Position numbers and translations under genes: made by a program
Shown: positions 23,440 through 27,972 of the stretch, piece by piece
How the letters are laid out: each line of letters starts with the position of its first letter
How positions within the stretch are numbered: position 1 is the first letter of the stretch
Assembly (NCBI GenBank): GCA_013287025.1
Contig: JABDEN010000017.1
Location: 1 to 27,972 of the forward strand
Length of the DNA stretch: 27,972 nucleotides
Origin: Gammaproteobacteria bacterium
Lineage (GTDB): Bacteria > Pseudomonadota > Gammaproteobacteria > DSM-16500
Direction: 5' to 3'
The notes under the pieces: model-generated
What the model was told of the DNA's origin: nothing
Database searches by the model: none
The model's input: only the letters and a program-made list of their open reading frames with translations

Positions 23440-24597
23440 TTATTTTTGACAAACCCCCTGCGGCATAAACGCCCCAAGCCGTAAAATTCTCGCATCTTTG
23501 CTTGGAAAAGCGGAAACGTTGGTATCGCCAAAATAATAAATGCGACTAAAATCGCGGCCTTCTGCAAAGATTTTTCTATCTGCGCCGACATTTGCTTCTG
23601 AAAATCCAAGTGCTCGAACATAAGCATCGTGAGCGACTAATCTTCCTCCTTGAAAACATGCATGATCTGCAATATCGACATTTACAATATTCGTGACGCC
23701 TGCAATACCGACAAAAGCGGTATTTCTTTCAATAACAGAAATTTCATGACTACGCGCGCAATTGACCAATACGCGACTATTGTTGCATGCGGTGACCGCT
23801 CTTAATTTCACGAGTCCTGCAACGGTCGTCAGACCATCGCCATAGGCATAAATGGATAATGCTTTGGAATTAGCGCCGATGATTTGCACGCAGCCATTTC
23901 CGTTATGAATAATGTTTTGAATACCGATATTACCGTATAAATTTACATTCCCGGCGCCAATGACTTTCAAATAAACCGAGGGAGATTCAACGCCCATGAG
24001 AGTAATGGTCCCATCTCCCATATTATTCACTTCTCGTAAATTCATATGGCCTGATAAATAAGTAGAACCTAATGCATGACTATTCACGGTCAGTTTGCTG
24101 GATTCAATATCGCGTCCTACAATTAAACCATTTCCTGAATGCGTTAAATTCGATAAATTTTTGACGCCAATGCGTACGATAATTTTCGGTAAACTACCTT
24201 CTGCGGCTTGGCGAACAATGATTCGATCAGGATATTTATTAACGATAACTTGATTGGCTTCAGATTTAGGGCCATAAATGATGATGCAATTTTCTTTTTG
24301 GCCGCCCAATATTTCGACTTTAAAATTTCCTGCAATTTCAATTTGACGAAAAGCGGATACTGGAATGGTTCTCACTTCATGGATTACGCGTTGTTCATCT
24401 GCATTCCATTCACCGGTTAAAAACCAATGATCTGCATTTTTCATCCAAATTTTGGGGTCGGTATTGATTTGGCTCGCCCACGTTTCGCGGAGATTGCTGT
24501 AATTACCCGGTAATTTGTCGGTAGGAGTTATCGAGCTGCAGCTTACGAGTAGAATAATAGTTAAGAGAAAAATGCTAAACTTAAGTAATTGTTTCAT
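23440..24597 (-). CDS. GIN-domain (DUF2807) lipoprotein
   Basis: A 385-residue lipoprotein. The signal peptide MKQLLKFSIFLLTIILLVSC ends in a lipobox with Cys20. After a short region with WASQ and WFLTGEW comes a head region (FRQIEIAGNFKVEILGG) of the putative auto-transporter adhesin/GIN type. It continues into a long run of short beta-strand repeats rich in Gly, Asn and Val (LSNLTHSGNGLIVGRD, NLREVNNMGDGTITLMG, VIGAGNVNLYGN), consistent with a right-handed beta-helix. A cell-surface or periplasmic role is likely; the exact function is unknown. The ATG at 24597 is preceded by AGGGGA; the frame extends to 24642 only by reading through the adjacent palindrome. Confidence 0.82.
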   Translation of the reverse strand: MKQLLKFSIFLLTIILLVSCSSITPTDKLPGNYSNLRETWASQINTDPKIWMKNADHWFLTGEWNADEQRVIHEVRTIPVSAFRQIEIAGNFKVEILGGQKENCIIIYGPKSEANQVIVNKYPDRIIVRQAAEGSLPKIIVRIGVKNLSNLTHSGNGLIVGRDIESSKLTVNSHALGSTYLSGHMNLREVNNMGDGTITLMGVESPSVYLKVIGAGNVNLYGNIGIQNIIHNGNGCVQIIGANSKALSIYAYGDGLTTVAGLVKLRAVTACNNSRVLVNCARSHEISVIERNTAFVGIAGVTNIVNVDIADHACFQGGRLVAHDAYVRALGFSEANVGADRKIFAEGRDFSRIYYFGDTNVSAFPSKDARILRLGAFMPQGVCQK

Positions 24598-24614
24598 AGT
24601 GTCCCCTAAGTTCA

Positions 24615-24675
24615 TGTCATTCCCGCGCAGGCGGGAATCCATTCTGAATGGATCTCCGCCTGCGCGGAGATGACA
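24615..24675. repeat. Palindromic repeat (TTCCCGCGCAGGCGGGAA type), diverged copy
   Basis: Arms 24615-24643 and 24647-24675 around a 3-base loop. The left arm matches the element at 14034. The right arm carries changes that break pairing with the left arm but preserve its own internal palindrome (CTCCGCC...GGCGGAG type). It separates the upstream methyltransferase gene from the lipoprotein gene. Confidence 0.85.
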
Positions 24676-24738
24676 TTTCTACTATTAATAAGCGTTATTT
24701 CAGTTGTCATTATAAGTTCGGCTTGTATTCATATGCTA

Positions 24739-26334
24739 TCACACCATCCCTTTCGACAAAATATACAAATGCCCCTCCACCAACTGATGCTGCTGCATCC
24801 GGGTATGGCAAGTTTGATAATGCAGCGTTTTAAAATGTGTTTGATCAATTAATTGCTCCAGATATTTTTTATGATGGCTAAAACGCCCCGATTGATTCAT
24901 CGTAAAGTCATCACGCTCACTTACTTCCGTGTTAAAAATAAATAACCCATTCGGCGTTAATTTTTTGTGGGCAAGATAAAATAATTCTGCTAAATCTCCC
25001 GTATAAACTAAAACATCTCCCGCAATAATGAGATCGAATACTTCTTTAGTATTTTCCAAAAATGATTTGACATCATCGGTAATCAATTCGTCATAAATAT
25101 TTTTTTCTCGCGCAAAATGAAGCATTTTTCCGGATAAATCAACACCCACCAATTTTTTGGCGTATGATTTAAAAGGAATACCGCATAAACCCGTTCCACA
25201 GCCAAGATCTAGAATCGTGATATTTTTGGATAAAAAAGGTGAAATGGCTTTTATAAAAATATCAGGAATTTGATATTCCAATGCATTTAATAAATGCGGT
25301 TCGTAATGATCAGCATAACTATCAAATAATGATTGAATGTAATCGCGAGGAGCCGCGCGCAAACTTTTATTTTGTGAGAGTGATTCGACAATATAGGCAA
25401 TCGATGCATTTTGTGGATCTAAACGTAATGCTTCTTTAAAATGATTGAGTGCATAGGGCAAGTGATTTTTTGCGAGAAATGCGACGGCAATATTATTATG
25501 TGTTGCAAAATCATTGGGATTTAATAGCAAAAATTGTTGATAGTATTGAATGGCCGCATCGACATTACTATCTTGCATGGATACGACACCTAAATTAAAA
25601 ATAATTTGTGTATCATCCGGACGTAAATCAAGCGCTTTTTTATAATGATTTTTTGCTTCTTTTATTTCACCTTTTTTTAAATAACACGTTGCCAAATTAG
25701 TTTGCGTTTCAAAGTGATGCGCATGTGCATTTTCAATGGCTAAAAATTCTTTTGTTGCCTCCGTTATTTTTTCTTCTCGCATGAGAATGCAAGCAAGTTG
25801 AAATCTTGCAGCGAAATGATCGGGATGCAATGCTAATATTTTTTGAAAAGTGTCTCTTCCTTTACTCAGAGACTGCATTTTAATGTAAGTCAAACCTAAA
25901 TTATAATAGGCATCCATATAATCAGGTTTTTTGCTGATTGCTTTTTCATAACAGGAAATAGCGCGTTCATAATTTTCTAATGCAAAATAAATATTAGCGA
26001 GATTATTTAAAGAAGGAAGATGTTCCGGAAATTGTGAAACTGTTTTTTCCAGTAAATTTTGCGCTTTATCTAATAACCCTTGAAATTTATAAACATTCGC
26101 GAGATGTGATTGGATGCTTGGATCATGTTGATTTTGCATCATCGCTTTTTCTAGAAAATCGATTGCTTTTTCGAAATTTTCTTCTTGAGTATGTAAAATG
26201 CCGAGCGCATGTAAGAGCTCTGCATTACGAGGCTTGGATTTTAAAAGGTCAAGATATGCTGCTTTGGCGCTCTTTAAATCACCCATTCGATGTAATTCTC
26301 GAGCAGTATTAAAATCAATCACATATTTTGCCAT
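24739..26334 (-). CDS. TPR-repeat protein with C-terminal class I methyltransferase domain
   Basis: A 531-residue fusion. Residues ~10-310 contain about nine tetratricopeptide repeats (for example ANIYFALENYERAISCYEKA and NNIAVAFLAKNHLPYALNHF). A linker with FDSYADHYEPHLLNALEY, seen in TPR-methyltransferase fusions, leads to a Rossmann SAM-binding domain: motif I ILDLGCGTGLCG (D376-G382), GVDLSGKML, and DLIIAGDVLVYTGD. The methyl acceptor is unknown. The ATG at 26334 has GGGAT upstream and lies 25-30 bases after a good promoter; the longer frame to 26415 would include that promoter and is rejected. It is divergent from the AroA-like gene. Confidence 0.87.
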   Translation of the reverse strand: MAKYVIDFNTARELHRMGDLKSAKAAYLDLLKSKPRNAELLHALGILHTQEENFEKAIDFLEKAMMQNQHDPSIQSHLANVYKFQGLLDKAQNLLEKTVSQFPEHLPSLNNLANIYFALENYERAISCYEKAISKKPDYMDAYYNLGLTYIKMQSLSKGRDTFQKILALHPDHFAARFQLACILMREEKITEATKEFLAIENAHAHHFETQTNLATCYLKKGEIKEAKNHYKKALDLRPDDTQIIFNLGVVSMQDSNVDAAIQYYQQFLLLNPNDFATHNNIAVAFLAKNHLPYALNHFKEALRLDPQNASIAYIVESLSQNKSLRAAPRDYIQSLFDSYADHYEPHLLNALEYQIPDIFIKAISPFLSKNITILDLGCGTGLCGIPFKSYAKKLVGVDLSGKMLHFAREKNIYDELITDDVKSFLENTKEVFDLIIAGDVLVYTGDLAELFYLAHKKLTPNGLFIFNTEVSERDDFTMNQSGRFSHHKKYLEQLIDQTHFKTLHYQTCHTRMQQHQLVEGHLYILSKGMV

Positions 26335-26360
26335 TCTTTTTATCCCGATTGCTTTCATCA

Positions 26361-26389
26361 CTGTCATTATAATGCTAGGAGAGTATAAT
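26361..26389 (+). promoter_or_regulatory. Promoter for the AroA-like gene
   Basis: CTGTCA (26361-26366), a 17-base spacer and TATAAT (26384-26389), about 55 bases before the ATG at 26445. It shares almost the same 34 bases with the opposite promoter, so the two may exclude each other. Confidence 0.5.
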
Positions 26390-26394
26390 CTGAA
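26366..26394 (-). promoter_or_regulatory. Promoter for the TPR-methyltransferase gene
   Basis: On the minus strand TTCAGA (26389-26394), a 17-base spacer and TATAAT (26366-26371) place the transcript start about 25 bases before the ATG at 26334. It interleaves with the divergent promoter of the AroA-like gene. Confidence 0.55.
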
Positions 26395-26444
26395 GCATCT
26401 ACTGTCGTCACCCACGTTTTAAAGACAAAGGTTTAAGTACATCC

Positions 26445-27689
26445 ATGAATCAAGCAATTCCTGCAACCAAGGTTGCAGCAAAAATTCATATTCCAGGCTC
26501 CATTGCAATGACATATCGTGCTATTTTTCTTGGTGCATTGGCTGACGGTGTAACAGAATTACGTAATGTTTTTATTTCTCATGACATATTAGGACTCATT
26601 AATGCATTGCGCGAAATGGGTTTAATGATTCAACTCGATCAAGAAACTCGTACCTGTATTATCGGGGGAGCTGGAGGCAAATTACCACGTGAAAATGGCA
26701 AACTTTTTTTTGATAATGGAAAAAAAGAAGCAATTTTAATGTTAACGATTTGTGCTAATTCCGCGGGTATTTTTGATTTTGACTCGAGTGAATCTTTAAA
26801 ATCTCCGATTTTTACCTACAATATTGCGTTAACGCGTTTAGGAGCCAAAGTTTCTGCTAATCAAATCGAAGGACAAGATGGGTTGAAAGGCGGTGAAGTT
26901 GAGCTGCTTCATGATGATTCCGCCATTTATATTTCGGCGCTTTTGATGATAGCCCCTTTTGCAAAAAAACCGATACTGATTAAAACCGATGATTCTATCA
27001 GCCAACCATTAATTGAAATGACCTGTGAAATGATGGCTGATTTCAATGTATTAGTGCGTCGTATGCATAGAGGACGTTATTCGGTGCCGGTGCCGCAACG
27101 TTATCTTGCGCGTGATTATGTGATTGAACCGGATTTATCGATCGCAATAAATTTTTTAGCAAGCGCTGCAGTCATGGGTACGAGTATTACGATTCAACCC
27201 GTTAGTCGTAATACGTCGAAGCAAAGCGAAATTGAATTTCTACAAGTGTTAGAAAAAATGGGATGTTTAATTATCGAAAATGAATTCGGACTCACTTTGC
27301 AAGGACCGGATGAATTAAAAGGGGTAAACGTGGATACACGTCATTTTCCTGATGCATTTATGACGATGGCAGCCATCGCTTCTTTTGCAACAACACCAAC
27401 AACAATTACCAATATTAGAAAAATGCACACCAAAGATGGCGAAAGATTATCGTTAATGCATAAAGAATTAGAAAAATTACAAGCGAAAGTTGAAGAGGGA
27501 AAAGATTGGCTGAAAATTTATCCAAGCAACTTGCAACCCGCGGTTTTAGATGCGCATGATGATCCTCACATGGCAATGGCCTTAAGCATTATTCAATTAA
27601 AATTGCCAGGCATCGAAATTAAGGGAGTCGAAGTAGCTGAAAAAATATGTCCGGGATTTTTGTCGTTGTGGAATAAATTGAAAAACTAA
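26445..27689 (+). CDS. AroA-like (EPSP synthase family) protein with altered active site
   Basis: A 414-residue protein that aligns along its length with 3-phosphoshikimate 1-carboxyvinyltransferase: PGSIAMTYRAIFLGALADG, ISHDILGLINALREMG, SALLMIAPFA, SQPLIEMT, VLEKMGC, FPDAFMTMAAIASFA, and HMAMALSIIQL. Compared with E. coli AroA numbering, the kept ligands are R27 (R25 here), N94 (N91), S169 (S159), S197 (S185), D313 (D303), K340 (K330), R344 (R334) and K411 (K400). The lost ones are K22 (I20), S23 (A21), G96 (K93), R124 (S120), S170-Q171 (A160-I161), N336 (K) and R386 (H375). The frame is intact and normal in length, so this is not simple decay. It may be a neofunctionalised or inactive paralogue. 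Automated tools will probably call it aroA or murA; the MurA catalytic Cys loop is absent. Confidence 0.75.
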   Translation: MNQAIPATKVAAKIHIPGSIAMTYRAIFLGALADGVTELRNVFISHDILGLINALREMGLMIQLDQETRTCIIGGAGGKLPRENGKLFFDNGKKEAILMLTICANSAGIFDFDSSESLKSPIFTYNIALTRLGAKVSANQIEGQDGLKGGEVELLHDDSAIYISALLMIAPFAKKPILIKTDDSISQPLIEMTCEMMADFNVLVRRMHRGRYSVPVPQRYLARDYVIEPDLSIAINFLASAAVMGTSITIQPVSRNTSKQSEIEFLQVLEKMGCLIIENEFGLTLQGPDELKGVNVDTRHFPDAFMTMAAIASFATTPTTITNIRKMHTKDGERLSLMHKELEKLQAKVEEGKDWLKIYPSNLQPAVLDAHDDPHMAMALSIIQLKLPGIEIKGVEVAEKICPGFLSLWNKLKN

Positions 27690-27708
27690 ATTCGCCCCCT
27701 TTATCAAA

Positions 27709-27807
27709 CATAGGTTTCTACACAACCGTCGTCCCGCGATTTATTCGCGGGATCCAGAGCAACATCGTGGGGCTTTCTGGATCCCGCGAATAAATCGCGG
27801 GACGACG
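27709..27807. repeat. GTCCCGCG-type palindromic repeat with shared flank
   Basis: Perfect 31-base arms at 27727-27757 and 27777-27807 around a 19-base loop. The 18-base flank from 27709 (CATAGGTTTCTACACAAC) is shared with the copy at 2671, so the repeat unit is longer than the palindrome. It lies between the convergent AroA-like and PcnB-like genes as probable bidirectional terminator. Confidence 0.92.
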
Positions 27808-27848
27808 TTAATGAGGAAAGCATGCTGACGTGATACGGATTTTTAATC

Positions 27849-27972
27849 TCACTCTTTCTTTTTTCTTTTTTTGCGCCTGTTATATTTTTTAGGTTTTTCC
27901 ACTTCTTTTAAAAGTTTTTCGCGTTCTTCGTGTGAGCTTTCAATAAAGCGCGTCCACCATGTGGCAAGCTCT
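27849..27972 (-). CDS. pcnB: C-terminal end of a PcnB-like poly(A) polymerase, 5' part outside window
   Basis: Only the last 40 codons are present, read from the right edge to a TGA at 27849-27851. The segment begins ELATWWTRFIESSHEERE and ends in a basic tail (YNRRKKRKKKE). E. coli PcnB ends in the same way, with a LAEWWGEF-type segment followed by an Arg/Lys-rich tail. PcnB adds poly(A) to RNA 3' ends and promotes decay. The call rests on this short match and on the open frame to the edge. Catalytic domains would lie beyond the window. Confidence 0.6.
   Translation of the reverse strand, partial: ELATWWTRFIESSHEEREKLLKEVEKPKKYNRRKKRKKKE

Noticed and set aside
24598..24642. Longer N-terminus for the GIN lipoprotein
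   Set aside because: The added residues (MDSRLRGND...) are translation of the palindrome; the internal ATG starts a proper lipoprotein signal peptide with an AGGGGA site.
26335..26415. Longer N-terminus for the TPR-methyltransferase
   Set aside because: It would be encoded over the predicted promoter and has no TPR character.
26445..27689. MurA (UDP-GlcNAc enolpyruvyltransferase)
   Set aside because: The related fold explains the similarity, but the alignment blocks follow AroA and the MurA catalytic Cys loop (PGGCAIGARP-like) is absent.
1..27972. CRISPR array, tRNA, rRNA, insertion sequence or phage genes
   Set aside because: No regularly spaced direct repeats, no cloverleaf or rRNA-like sequence, and no transposase, integrase or phage protein could be recognised; the repeats present are isolated palindromes.

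Overview
The window is AT-rich DNA from a Gram-negative bacterium. It carries an aa3/caa3-type cytochrome oxidase operon, an Mla-type outer-membrane lipid transport operon, lipoproteins with lipoboxes, and the end of a PcnB-like poly(A) polymerase. Together with two giant proteins of Sel1 repeats, ankyrin repeats and a nuclease/phosphatase-like domain, plus frequent intergenic palindromes, this suggests a host-associated gammaproteobacterium of the Legionellales/Coxiellaceae kind. That placement is inferred from gene content; there is no rRNA or other taxonomic marker here.

Layout. 1-2646: end of an HlyD/MacA-like adaptor, a palindromic repeat, a small membrane protein on the other strand, and a MacB/FtsX-type permease. 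2649-3262: composite repeat and msrA. 3350-10565 (minus strand): two tandem paralogues of 1222 and 1141 aa with Sel1 repeats, ankyrin-like repeats, a basic linker and an endonuclease/exonuclease/phosphatase (EEP)-like C-terminus, each behind a near-identical promoter (TGTACA, 17 bp, TAYAAT). 10726-15253 (minus strand): coxB-coxA-ctaE followed by a mercaptopyruvate sulfurtransferase. 15400-20240 (plus strand): an S49 peptidase, a YaiI/DUF188 protein and the mlaE(STAS fusion)-mlaF-mlaD-auxiliary lipoprotein operon with 4-bp overlaps. 20352-23307: a small hypothetical gene and a second tandem pair of paralogues (388 and 424 aa) of no family I recognise. 23440-26334 (minus strand): a GIN-domain (DUF2807) lipoprotein and a TPR-methyltransferase fusion. 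26445-27689: an EPSP synthase (AroA)-like protein with many substrate-binding residues replaced. 27849-end: C-terminus of a PcnB-like protein.

The least ordinary parts are: (i) the Sel1-ankyrin-EEP pair, likely secreted effectors, in which one copy lacks the terminal Asp-His catalytic motif and the other has its last ~15 codons encoded by a degenerate copy of the local dispersed repeat; (ii) the unassigned tandem pair at 20809-23307; (iii) the AroA-like protein with a rebuilt active site. Palindromic repeats of at least five sequence types sit in most gene gaps, often as the only candidate terminators. Several genes have longer upstream reading frames that run into these repeats or promoters, so I chose internal starts from ribosome binding sites. 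No tRNA, rRNA, CRISPR array, insertion sequence or prophage gene was seen, and no gap of more than about 300 bases lacks a gene.
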